From JBHHYN01 sp046757565 (GTDB lineage Bacteria > Pseudomonadota > Gammaproteobacteria > Eutrophobiales > Eutrophobiaceae): a stretch of 64,000 nt of DNA. This document shows, piece after piece, positions 35,487 to 43,767 of this stretch; positions within the stretch are counted from its first letter, which is position 1; every line of letters starts with the position of its first letter. The position numbers were made by a program, and so were the translations under genes. The notes below the pieces were generated by a model. It searched no databases and had not been told where the DNA came from. It saw only the letters and a program-made list of their open reading frames with translations. The DNA lies in NCBI GenBank assembly GCA_046757565.1, contig JBHHYN010000003.1, positions 1 through 64,000 on the forward strand. Direction: 5' to 3'.

Positions 35487-37167
35487 TCTGGAATTCCTCC
35501 GAAAAGTATTTTATGGCACAACGTAACGGATTAGGGGCCGATTGCCCCAAACCGCAGATGGAAGCATCACTCATTGCCATCGCCAACTCTTCGAGTAAGG
35601 ATTGATCCCAAGTCTGTTGTTGCATCAAGTTTACTGCTTTTGTTGTCCCGACGCGACATGGCGTACACTGTCCGCAGGACTCATGTTCAAAAAAACGCAT
35701 GCTGTTCAGGGCGGCGTCTTTCGCCCTGTCATGATCGGACAACACGATAATGGCGGCTGACCCGATAAAACAGCCATATTCGTTAAGTGTATCAAAATCC
35801 AACGGTATGTCTCCCATGGAGGCGGGTAATAGGCCACCTGAAGCGCCACCGGGGAAATAGCCATAAAATTCATGACCGGGTAACATACCGCCACAATATT
35901 CGTCGATCAATTCGCGTACGGTAATTCCCGCCGGGGCAAGATGGACCCCGGGGTTCTGAATGCGGCCGCTGACAGAAAATGAGCGAAGACCGTGTCTGCC
36001 ATGCCGGCCATGGGAGGTAAACCAGCCTGCCCCTTTTTCAATCAGGTCGCGAATCCAATGCAGGGTTTCCATATTATGTTCCAGTGTCGGGCGGCCGAAC
36101 AGTCCCACTTCCGCCACATAGGGGGGACGCAGGCGCGGCATCCCGCGTTTTCCCTCAATGGATTCGATCATGGCCGATTCTTCACCGCATATATAGGCGC
36201 CGGCGCCGCGGCGCAGATGGATGGGCGCCACGGCGCAGGGTGGATTGGCTTGCAGGGCAGCCAGTTCCTGCTGCAATATCCGGCGGCAGCCGGCATATTC
36301 ATCGCGTAAATAGAGGTAGATCTCCTCCGCCTCGATGGCCCAGGCCGCGATCAACGCACCTTCCAGAAAGCGGTGAGGGTCCCGTTCCAGGTAATAGCGG
36401 TCCTTAAAGGTACCGGGTTCCCCCTCATCGATATTCACTGCAATCAACCTGGGTTTTTGCTGTTGGCGCAGGATCTCCCATTTTACCCCGGCGGGAAAAC
36501 CGGCCCCCCCGAGACCACGTAGCCTGGAATCCTTCAGGACACCGATGATGGAATCGGCTGTATGGGTTCCTGCATGACACCCCTGCAATAATGTGTAGCC
36601 GCCTGTTGCGGTATATTGCTCATAGTTTATGTATTCACCGGGAGAGGCTTCAATCTCATTATTTTCAATAGCCTTACTAATGCTTTCCAAACTGGCGTCC
36701 TCGATGGGATGGGTGCCGACGACGGCCACCGGCGCGCTGTGACAGCGACCGACACAAGGTACAGTCTGAATACGGATATTGCCGTTCAGACCTGCTTTCA
36801 ATGCCTTGATTAAGGATTGCGCCCCGAACATTTCGCAGCTGACGGAGTCGCACACCCGGACAGTTAATTCCGGAGCCGTGGTATTTTTTTCTTTCACTAC
36901 GTCAAAGTGGTGGTAAAAGGTGGCGACTTCGTAGACCTCTGTGGTGGCCAGTTTCAATTCTTCCGAAAGCGCTGCGATATGCTCTGCGGATATCTGATGA
37001 TATTTGTCCTGAATCCGATGCAGGAACTCAATTAACAGATCACGCCGTCTGGGCGCCTTACCCAGTAAATTGTTGACTTGCTGCAGCGCCATCGGATCGA
37101 CCTGTCTGCCGCGTAACTGGTTGCGCTTTTTCTGTCCGATTGCTGTTTTTTGTGTGCTTATGTCCAC
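35470..37167 (-). CDS. Formate dehydrogenase beta subunit (NuoE-NuoF fusion)
   Basis: 565 residues from the GTG at 37167, which lies six bases after the fhcC stop; further upstream the frame overlaps fhcC. Residues 25-165 are a NuoE-like 2Fe-2S domain (VCDSVSCEMFG; TVPCVGRCHSAP). Residues 195-560 are NuoF-like with the NADH/FMN site (RGLGGAGFPAGVKWE; GEEPGT-like DEGEPGTFKDRYYLE; GAGAYICGEESAMIES) and 4Fe-4S ligands HESCGQCTPCRVG. It passes electrons from the alpha subunit to NAD+. The same fusion is known in Fdh1B of Methylorubrum. No separate gamma subunit or FdhD chaperone gene adjoins. Confidence 0.93.
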   Translation of the reverse strand: MDISTQKTAIGQKKRNQLRGRQVDPMALQQVNNLLGKAPRRRDLLIEFLHRIQDKYHQISAEHIAALSEELKLATTEVYEVATFYHHFDVVKEKNTTAPELTVRVCDSVSCEMFGAQSLIKALKAGLNGNIRIQTVPCVGRCHSAPVAVVGTHPIEDASLESISKAIENNEIEASPGEYINYEQYTATGGYTLLQGCHAGTHTADSIIGVLKDSRLRGLGGAGFPAGVKWEILRQQQKPRLIAVNIDEGEPGTFKDRYYLERDPHRFLEGALIAAWAIEAEEIYLYLRDEYAGCRRILQQELAALQANPPCAVAPIHLRRGAGAYICGEESAMIESIEGKRGMPRLRPPYVAEVGLFGRPTLEHNMETLHWIRDLIEKGAGWFTSHGRHGRHGLRSFSVSGRIQNPGVHLAPAGITVRELIDEYCGGMLPGHEFYGYFPGGASGGLLPASMGDIPLDFDTLNEYGCFIGSAAIIVLSDHDRAKDAALNSMRFFEHESCGQCTPCRVGTTKAVNLMQQQTWDQSLLEELAMAMSDASICGLGQSAPNPLRCAIKYFSEEFQSGGQS

Positions 37168-37172
37168 GATTG

Positions 37173-37994
37173 TTATACACCACTTATCATGATTAAAATT
37201 TCCCCCTTGCCATCCACTGAAATGTCCCCGGCATAGCGCTGTACCTCGGGCCCAAATTCCCTGAAAAATCTGAAGCGCCTGCCCATGCCGGCGATCTGCT
37301 TGTAGAAGAGCCTCAGGAACTCCATCTTGAGCTTCCCGCAACTGCTGAATGCCGGGGACAGTTTCAATGGTCTTTTCCCGAGAACAATCGTCCCGCGCTT
37401 CATGCCATAACCGGCATGATTATCAGTTCTCCCGAGAACCACTATGGTCCCGGCTATCATGCGGCTGCCGGTGTAGGATCCGGCCTGGCCGAGGACGATG
37501 ATCATCCCCCGGCGCATGCGATCCCCCGTCCGGTCACCGGCATTGCCCTCTATCGTGACAGCTCCACCCGACATGCCATGTGCCTTATGCACCAGGGCCG
37601 CACCGGTAAAATTACCGGCGTCACCGGAAATAGCTATTCTGCCGCCCGACATGCCGGTTGCAGTCCAGTCCCCGGCATCGCCCTGAACGTTAATCCGGCC
37701 GCCGCTCATATCCTCGCCGAGGTAATCGCCGGCATGGCCCCGTACCTCTATGATACCACGGCTCATATCATGACCGATGCGGGACAAGCCCCCGGAACAA
37801 CGGCGTAACTGGATAAATTCGGAATCTTCGCCAGTCACATCGAACAACTCTCTGACGGCAATGCGGTGTCCACCCGCGTTCAGTTTGACAGCCCGGATAG
37901 CGTTAATGTTCCGTCCCGCCAGCTTGTCAGGCGTCAACGGGGAGAGATCGATGTTACCATCCGTCCTTTTTTTGAGAGTAAATACCAAGGGCAT
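37173..37994 (-). CDS. fhcC: Formyltransferase/hydrolase complex subunit C
   Basis: 273 residues, starting at the ATG that overlaps the fhcD stop (TAATG). An FwdC/GltB-type right-handed beta-helix with repeated G-x-x-G-x-x-x-G-x-x-M turns (GDAGDWTATGMSGGRIAISGDAG and similar). In the complex, subunits A-D take the formyl group from formyl-H4MPT via methanofuran and release formate. Last of fhcBADC; the formate dehydrogenase genes follow after five bases. It is clearly diverged from the second copy at 43768. Confidence 0.94.
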   Translation of the reverse strand: MPLVFTLKKRTDGNIDLSPLTPDKLAGRNINAIRAVKLNAGGHRIAVRELFDVTGEDSEFIQLRRCSGGLSRIGHDMSRGIIEVRGHAGDYLGEDMSGGRINVQGDAGDWTATGMSGGRIAISGDAGNFTGAALVHKAHGMSGGAVTIEGNAGDRTGDRMRRGMIIVLGQAGSYTGSRMIAGTIVVLGRTDNHAGYGMKRGTIVLGKRPLKLSPAFSSCGKLKMEFLRLFYKQIAGMGRRFRFFREFGPEVQRYAGDISVDGKGEILIMISGV

Positions 37995-38890
37995 TATTTT
38001 AATATGTCCCATAGATGGAAATGATAGGGACCCAGTTTGCCACCGAAATTACCGGCACTGATACGGTAGATACCCTTATCGGGACCATGCTGACACACAG
38101 CCATGACCCCCGCATACATGGCCTCCTTGATCGCCTCTTCATTCAGTCCGTCGATGACGATTTCCAGCACAGAGCCAATCTCGTCGGTCAGTTCGCTGTG
38201 GACCTGCCCTTTCAGGGTCGGGCAAAAGGCCTCATTGGTAGATGCCGGCATAAATTTATATTTGGCGCCGATTTTGGATCCTGAACCGACGATTCCGCCC
38301 GGAAAAGTCGTGACGGCGCCGTGGACCCTGCGAATCGCTTTAACGGCTTTTTCACAGGCACTCAGACCATGTCTGGAGGTCTTTGCCAGGACCAGAAAAT
38401 TCCCTCCGCCGATGGCGGGGACGATCCCCGTCGTTTCCTCACAAAGAAATTCACCGTGCATCACCGGAATGCGCCAGTAACGGATGCCGTTTATCTTTTT
38501 CGATATCTGATAACCGTCACCGAAATATCTGAGGCTTTTCCCCAACGAGATCATGTGATCGCTATGACTGCCGGCAAAACAGGCGCTGGTTGCGGTGGTC
38601 ATTACCGATTGTCCCACACGTCTCTTTACCTGCTCCTGCAGTTGCGATGTCGACATGGCGAACATGATGACGGCGATTCCGGGCCGCCCGTCGGGCGTCT
38701 CATCGGGATCGAGTTCACGCTCAATATCCGCTTCACAACCACAGGCGATGACCGAAGAGGCAAAGCCCGTCAACGAGTTTGCCGCCCGGTAGGCCCACTT
38801 TATGGTCATGGCGGTAATGATGAGGCGCGTGGCCTTCATGGGGAAGGCCTCGGCGAAGCTGTTATCGATTTTTACGCCGTTGATTTCCAT
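37994..38890 (-). CDS. fhcD: Formylmethanofuran:H4MPT formyltransferase, Fhc subunit D (copy 1)
   Basis: 298 residues. Homologue of archaeal Ftr; moves the formyl group between tetrahydromethanopterin and the methanofuran-type carrier. Signatures: FAEAFPMKATRLIITAMTIKWAYRAANSLTGFASSVIACGCEADIE at the start and FPGGIVGSGSKIGAKYKFMPASTNEAFCPTLKG near residue 215. Full length. Stop overlaps the fhcC start; begins five bases after fhcA. Similar to but distinct from the copy at 44574-45473. Confidence 0.95.
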   Translation of the reverse strand: MEINGVKIDNSFAEAFPMKATRLIITAMTIKWAYRAANSLTGFASSVIACGCEADIERELDPDETPDGRPGIAVIMFAMSTSQLQEQVKRRVGQSVMTTATSACFAGSHSDHMISLGKSLRYFGDGYQISKKINGIRYWRIPVMHGEFLCEETTGIVPAIGGGNFLVLAKTSRHGLSACEKAVKAIRRVHGAVTTFPGGIVGSGSKIGAKYKFMPASTNEAFCPTLKGQVHSELTDEIGSVLEIVIDGLNEEAIKEAMYAGVMAVCQHGPDKGIYRISAGNFGGKLGPYHFHLWDILK

Positions 38891-38895
38891 TGCTG

Positions 38896-40557
38896 TTACT
38901 TTTGATGGCAGGGGTGGACACTGATCGATTCCCTTCCATATCCCATTAACTCGTCATCACTGATTCTGAAATTCCCGGGAGTGACGGTGAGATAGCGGTT
39001 AAAGAACTGTTTCAGGTGATGTTCAATGCCGGGCTCATAATCAGGCTTGACGGTGTGGGTAATCCCGGCCGGCGTTCTTAACAATCTGCCGTTGCGTACT
39101 ATTAATCCCCCGTTTTTAAAGACATATTCAGGCCGGGCAAACATCTTTTCCCGGTTTGCCATATCTTTATAAACAGTAATATCTGCGTTGGCGCCGGTGC
39201 CAAGATGCCCGCAGTCCCGCAGCCCCAGACTCTTTGCCGGTGCTGCACGTGTCATGATGGCAATCTCATATAAGGAATATTCCCGGTCGAGACCGCCAAG
39301 GGTGGTAACGCTCTGCGCCTGTCTGTTGATGGAATGCAGCATGTCGTTACGAAATGATCGGTCCATTAACAGGCGGATCAGGTGGGGATAACTGGTGAAC
39401 GGCGCGCCGTTTGGATGATCGGTAGTAAGAAAAATCCGCCAGGGATCATCAGCCATAAGAAAAATTTCGAGCCCGATACACCATTGCAAGGCATTCACAA
39501 AATTCCTGTCACGGTAGCGGAAAGGTACTACACCACAGCCGGCATCACACTCGATATCCATACTGACCCATTTTTTGGGGTGGGCATGCACACGACCCTT
39601 GAATTGCATCATGGTGTCGCCGGAGGCAGTAACGGTCTGGCCGAACATTATTTGCCCCACATCCATGGAAATGGCGCTATTTTTATTGAATGCCTCGCTA
39701 ATCTCCGCTGCGGCAGAGGAAAAGTTTTTATCGCCCTCGGTCCCATAACTGTGAAACTGGATATGGGTCAGATGCATCGGCACGCCGTCCACTGCCTGCA
39801 TGGTTTCCAGGGTGGTTTTCATATTTCCGGGGACGCCCAGATTGCAACCGTGAACGTGTAACGGATGGGGCACGCCTAACGCCTGTAATGCCCGGCTGAG
39901 CGATGTCAGGATCATCCGCGGAGTTACCCCGTAGTAACTGTTCTTGTCATCCAGGTCCAGTTTGCGCTGGTTGAATTTAAAGGCATTAATGCCGCCGGGA
40001 TTGACTACTTTGATCCCGATTGCCTGGGTCGCATGCATGGTCCATGCAACATAGTCTTTGATAAGCTCCTGGTCTTCATTCCTGGCCAGCATGCGCAGCA
40101 GGAAATCATCGTTGCCGAGCAGGGCGTAGGCGCCTGTATCGATGATAGGGATGTCAGCCATTTCCATGTGGGCCTGGCGGGCATTGCTTGGCAGCATGGC
40201 GGGTTCAAAGCAGGTGGTGTATCCCATTTCCGCGTAACGGTAGCCGGTGCTGAATGTAGATGGGGCAGCATGGCCGCATCCGGCTCTAGTGATATGCGTG
40301 CGCCGGATTAAATTCGCCTGATGGTCCTCGGGAAGCAGCATCCTGGCAATATTAATCTTACCGCCACCGATATGGGTGTGGATATCGATAGCGCCGGCCA
40401 TCACCACTCTGTCCGTCACATCGATGACTTTATCCGGCCCCCTGTTTTTGCCCGGTTTACGTACTATGCGGCCATCGCGGATATAGATATCACGCCGTTT
40501 ACCGTTGACCCCATGCATGGGGTCATACACTGTTCCACCCGCGAGTTTTATCAGCAT
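38896..40557 (-). CDS. fhcA: Formyltransferase/hydrolase complex subunit A (copy 1)
   Basis: 553 residues, amidohydrolase superfamily, homologous to archaeal FwdA. The di-metal site residues are visible: H60/H62 (DIHTHIGGGKIN), the lysine expected to be carboxylated in GIKVVNPGG, histidines in HVHGCNLG and HLTHIQFHSYG, and the aspartate in TTDHPNGAPF. It is the formyl-carrier hydrolase half of the complex, producing formate. The start is an ATG four bases after the fhcB stop. Confidence 0.95.
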   Translation of the reverse strand: MLIKLAGGTVYDPMHGVNGKRRDIYIRDGRIVRKPGKNRGPDKVIDVTDRVVMAGAIDIHTHIGGGKINIARMLLPEDHQANLIRRTHITRAGCGHAAPSTFSTGYRYAEMGYTTCFEPAMLPSNARQAHMEMADIPIIDTGAYALLGNDDFLLRMLARNEDQELIKDYVAWTMHATQAIGIKVVNPGGINAFKFNQRKLDLDDKNSYYGVTPRMILTSLSRALQALGVPHPLHVHGCNLGVPGNMKTTLETMQAVDGVPMHLTHIQFHSYGTEGDKNFSSAAAEISEAFNKNSAISMDVGQIMFGQTVTASGDTMMQFKGRVHAHPKKWVSMDIECDAGCGVVPFRYRDRNFVNALQWCIGLEIFLMADDPWRIFLTTDHPNGAPFTSYPHLIRLLMDRSFRNDMLHSINRQAQSVTTLGGLDREYSLYEIAIMTRAAPAKSLGLRDCGHLGTGANADITVYKDMANREKMFARPEYVFKNGGLIVRNGRLLRTPAGITHTVKPDYEPGIEHHLKQFFNRYLTVTPGNFRISDDELMGYGRESISVHPCHQK

Positions 40558-40561
40558 GCGT

Positions 40562-41836
40562 TTACAGGGATTGATGGATTCTGGTCAGTATATCGCTGAC
40601 GCTGTGTCTCCCTGTCTGCCGGATTTTTTTCAACGGCAGACAGACGACGTTGTCGGTACGAAACAGGTTCCCCACATGGTCCAGTCCGGGTGTGGCAATG
40701 GGGATATACACCTCGGCATCGAGGGCGATCTTTTTCGATGGGCGTGTCAGCATGATGGCGGGAATATTTGTCTGAGGCGGTTGCAGTCCCTTATCGAAAC
40801 TGGATATCCAGAGCAGGGCATCGGCCTCCGTTTTTCCCAGCACCGCCTTTTCCGAAAAATTATAGGGATCATATTCCGGGTAACCCTCTGTGTAACTGAT
40901 CCGTGACGGGTATCCGCTTTGCCAGGTACAGACATTAACAAAAGAGGTTCCGCCGTTATCGCCCCCCAGCGCCAGGCCGGCACAACGGGACATCTGATTG
41001 AGTTCCTTGAGCAATTCGCAGATCGTCTGGATGGTTAATTCCGCATGGGGTTGCAGCAGTTCACCGGGTGCCCAGATGAACACCCCGTAGCTGGCTTGTT
41101 TGATACGTTCAGATACTCTCTTCAAGGCGCCCAGCTTCCTGCCGGTGATGGAATCCGATTTTATTTCGCAACCCTTTACCAGGGCGCGCAGTACAGCAAC
41201 GGTTTCGCCCAGGGATTCGTCAGTGCAATGGATAACTGTCGCTTTTCCAGCGCCAGGATTCAACCCCGGTCGGGTTTTCAAATTATGCCCTAAATATATG
41301 ATTTCCCGATTATTTTTCTTTAAACCGGAGCATGAATACTGGTTCCATATAAAGCGTTCGAACAATCTCGGGAAATTAGAATTGCCATCGGTGCCTATGA
41401 AGACAATCACATCGGCCCGGTTTTTAAGTTCTGCCAGGGTGGTCATAACCCATCCGCCGGATTGTAATGCCAGGGCGTTATTGATGGCCCCATCGGCATG
41501 ACTGTGGTCGAGAATTGCGCCACTGGACTCAGCCAACAGCATCGCTGCGCGACTGCCGGAAACATCCGTGCCAAGACCGGTAATAATGGGTTGACGGGCA
41601 TCGCGCAATATTTCTGCGGCATGTGTGACGGCTTCATCCAGCGAGGTTTGTTTGCCGTGTATATGGGGAGGAACGTCAGAATCGGCAGTTTCAAAACCAC
41701 GCACCGCCTTCGCGCAGCCATTACGTTTGACGGTGAGTTTACCGTCCCGATTCCTTAACACCAGGTCATCGCATAACAGACTACAGAAGGGACAGGTGAC
41801 CTCTTCGAAGATTTTTGATTGACTGCTGGATGACAT
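40562..41836 (-). CDS. fhcB: Formyltransferase/hydrolase complex subunit B (catalytic Cys lost)
   Basis: 424 residues. Related to FwdB, the molybdopterin/tungstopterin subunit of archaeal formylmethanofuran dehydrogenase. The N-terminal cluster motif is kept (C15, C18, C22, C41: CPFCSLLCDD then NGC). At the metal-ligand cysteine, however, it reads LGTDVSGSRAA, with no Cys, and the SVCHGPS block of FwdB is replaced by HSHADGA. This is the usual state of bacterial FhcB, which is believed to be structural and not redox-active. First gene of fhcBADC-fdh; preceded by a hairpin-forming repeat. Confidence 0.94.
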   Translation of the reverse strand: MSSSSQSKIFEEVTCPFCSLLCDDLVLRNRDGKLTVKRNGCAKAVRGFETADSDVPPHIHGKQTSLDEAVTHAAEILRDARQPIITGLGTDVSGSRAAMLLAESSGAILDHSHADGAINNALALQSGGWVMTTLAELKNRADVIVFIGTDGNSNFPRLFERFIWNQYSCSGLKKNNREIIYLGHNLKTRPGLNPGAGKATVIHCTDESLGETVAVLRALVKGCEIKSDSITGRKLGALKRVSERIKQASYGVFIWAPGELLQPHAELTIQTICELLKELNQMSRCAGLALGGDNGGTSFVNVCTWQSGYPSRISYTEGYPEYDPYNFSEKAVLGKTEADALLWISSFDKGLQPPQTNIPAIMLTRPSKKIALDAEVYIPIATPGLDHVGNLFRTDNVVCLPLKKIRQTGRHSVSDILTRIHQSL

Positions 41837-41845
41837 AGAATCTCT

Positions 41846-41905
41846 GGTTCAGGGTTCAGGGTTCAGGGTTCAAGGTTGAACCTTGAACGTTGAACTTTGA
41901 ACCTT
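41846..41905. repeat. GGTTCAG heptad repeat with long perfect palindrome between fprA-like gene and fhcB
   Basis: Four GGTTCAG/GGTTCAA units are followed by complementary units, giving GTTCAAGGTT-G-AACCTTGAAC (arms of ten bases, one-base centre). It fills the 68 bases between the two gene clusters. In RNA it would form a stable hairpin upstream of fhcB. No T-run follows on the minus strand, so full termination is doubtful. A looser array of the same unit is at 2643-2712. Confidence 0.75.
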
Positions 41906-43287
41906 TAATCCAGCAAGGCCAGCATCTCTTCGACACTAGTATACTTCTCGCGAGGTTTCTCATTAGCTGTCCCGTGCTCGATTTCACTTTTATCGATTTT
42001 TTTCCAGTCGGAAAAATTGATATAACGAATTCCTTTTTTATCAAGAATGCTGTAAATCCCTTCGGCGCCACATTTCTTTTCACCGGAATCCAGTAGCGCG
42101 ATATCTTCTAACAGGTGGGTGACGGTTTCCACACTATCTGCGCGGTTCGTGCCGATAATACCGGTAGCCCCCCGTTTAATCCATCCGGCAGTATACAACC
42201 GGGGAATAAAGGCATTATCTGTGCCAATGATGCGGCCGTTTTCGTTAGGGAATCGCCCCTGTTTTTCATCAAACGGGACACCGGGCATGGCGATGCCACG
42301 ATAGCCGATACTCCTGAACACGATACCGGTTTCGAGCGCACAGGTTTCGCCGCTCCCCCGGGCGGATTGCCGGAATGGCTCGCCACTCAGTTGGTTTCTT
42401 TCCAGAATAATCTTCTCCACCCGGTCGCCGCCGGTAATCTCTTTCGGGCTTTTCAGGAAAGTAAAGTGGCAGGTGCGTTGTTTTGCCGGGTCAATCTCCC
42501 GCCGGGAAAATCCCTGGAAGAGTTCATAGATTTTTCTGTTTCCCGCGTGATTCTTGTCGGCTAGTTCGGTCTCGCTTTCAGGGTTCAACGCCAGTTCATT
42601 TGCTGCTACAAACGGATTGCAATCCTGCAACTCACCAAATTCTTTCAACTCCTTCGATGTAAATTTTGCCTGCGCCGGCCCGCGTCTGCCTATGACATAT
42701 ATATTACGTATTTTGCTTGCAGCCAGGCAGTCCAGGGCATGTTGCGCGATATCGGTGTGTTTGAGTTCATCGATGGTTTTGGCCAGGATGCGCGCCACGT
42801 CAGCGGCGACATTCCCCTGCCCGATGATCACGGCATTTTCATGGGATAGATCAAAATTCCGGTCGCGATAATCCGGGTGGCCGTTATACCAGCCGACAAA
42901 TTCCGTGGCCGTATGACTGCCGGGAAGATCTTCTCCAGGTATTCCCAGTTTGCGGTCGGTCTCGGCGCCACAAGTAAAAACAACGGCATGGTGACTGCTG
43001 GTCAAATCATCAATGCTGATATCCCTGCCCACGGTGACATTGCCGATATAATTGAATTCAGGCGATTCCGCTATTTTTGCGTATAACTGAATCGCCTGCT
43101 TCAGTTTCTGATGATCCGGCGCCACCCCGCTGCGTACCAGACCATAGGGACTGGGCAGCCGTTCAAGCATATCTACTTTCACTGAAATATCGGATCGGAT
43201 CAGTGCTTCGGTGGCATAGAACCCACTTGGTCCACTGCCGACAATTGCGACAAGCAAGGGGTTTTGCTCAGTACCGAGTTGACTCAT
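41905..43287 (-). CDS. Ferredoxin-NADP+ reductase, adrenodoxin-reductase type
   Basis: 460 residues of the FprA/adrenodoxin reductase family. FAD-binding motif VGSGPSGFYATEALI (residues 16-30), the family block LPSPYGLVRSGVAPDHQKLK, NADP-binding VIIGQGNVAADVARILA, and the C-terminal TAGWIKRGATGIIGTNRADSVETV. It moves electrons between ferredoxin and NADP(H). It lies 119 bases behind the ferredoxin gene, in the same direction as the Fwd-type operon, so the natural reading is that it recycles the ferredoxin used by the formylmethanofuran dehydrogenase. No fused ferredoxin domain. Confidence 0.93.
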   Translation of the reverse strand: MSQLGTEQNPLLVAIVGSGPSGFYATEALIRSDISVKVDMLERLPSPYGLVRSGVAPDHQKLKQAIQLYAKIAESPEFNYIGNVTVGRDISIDDLTSSHHAVVFTCGAETDRKLGIPGEDLPGSHTATEFVGWYNGHPDYRDRNFDLSHENAVIIGQGNVAADVARILAKTIDELKHTDIAQHALDCLAASKIRNIYVIGRRGPAQAKFTSKELKEFGELQDCNPFVAANELALNPESETELADKNHAGNRKIYELFQGFSRREIDPAKQRTCHFTFLKSPKEITGGDRVEKIILERNQLSGEPFRQSARGSGETCALETGIVFRSIGYRGIAMPGVPFDEKQGRFPNENGRIIGTDNAFIPRLYTAGWIKRGATGIIGTNRADSVETVTHLLEDIALLDSGEKKCGAEGIYSILDKKGIRYINFSDWKKIDKSEIEHGTANEKPREKYTSVEEMLALLD

Positions 43288-43406
43288 ACAGGTTCACTAT
43301 TTTGACGCAGAAACACGCACAAAGGACGACAAAAACGAAAAAAAATTGATAGAGGTGGGAGATTAGCAGTTCCATACCTCTTTTTTTTGCCAATGGGTAA
43401 ACGGGA

Positions 43407-43712
43407 TTAGAATCCCAGTTCTGCTTTTCTCTCCTCGGCGCCGGGCAATGGTTCCATCTGGTCCGAACATACGGGTAATCCGGGAGCGCGATCAGCATTT
43501 ATCTGTATCCATGCTTGCTGTTCTTCCGGTAAATCGTCTTCTTCGTAGATCGCCTGGACCGGACATTCGGGTATACAGGCGCTGCAGTCGATACAGACAT
43601 CGGGGTCGATATACAGCATCTCGTCGTCATAATGGAAGCACTCTACCGGACAGACCGTTACACAATCCGTGAAACGGCATTTATTACAGTTCTCGGTTAC
43701 GACTGTGGTCAT
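43407..43712 (-). CDS. 7Fe-type (3Fe-4S/4Fe-4S) ferredoxin, FdxA-like
   Basis: 101 residues from the ATG at 43712, preceded by GAGGGG. Cysteine pattern of seven-iron ferredoxins: NCNKCRFTDCVTVCPVECF for the first half and DVCIDCSACIPECPVQAI for the 4Fe-4S half, then the usual C-terminal extension (PEEQQAWIQINADRAP). A soluble low-potential electron carrier. Position after fwdC and before the FprA-type reductase suggests it replaces the FwdF/FwdG polyferredoxins of methanogens. This role is inference. Confidence 0.95.
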   Translation of the reverse strand: MTTVVTENCNKCRFTDCVTVCPVECFHYDDEMLYIDPDVCIDCSACIPECPVQAIYEEDDLPEEQQAWIQINADRAPGLPVCSDQMEPLPGAEERKAELGF

Positions 43713-43767
43713 TGTCCCCTCCTGATTAATTGATGTTTGTTCGGGTAATGCTATTTTTAACAAGGTG

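Noticed and set aside
43299..43406. Possible terminator or gene between the ferredoxin and the reductase gene
   Set aside because: The stretch contains A-rich runs on the plus strand but no stable stem ahead of a T-run on the minus strand, and no open frame of note.
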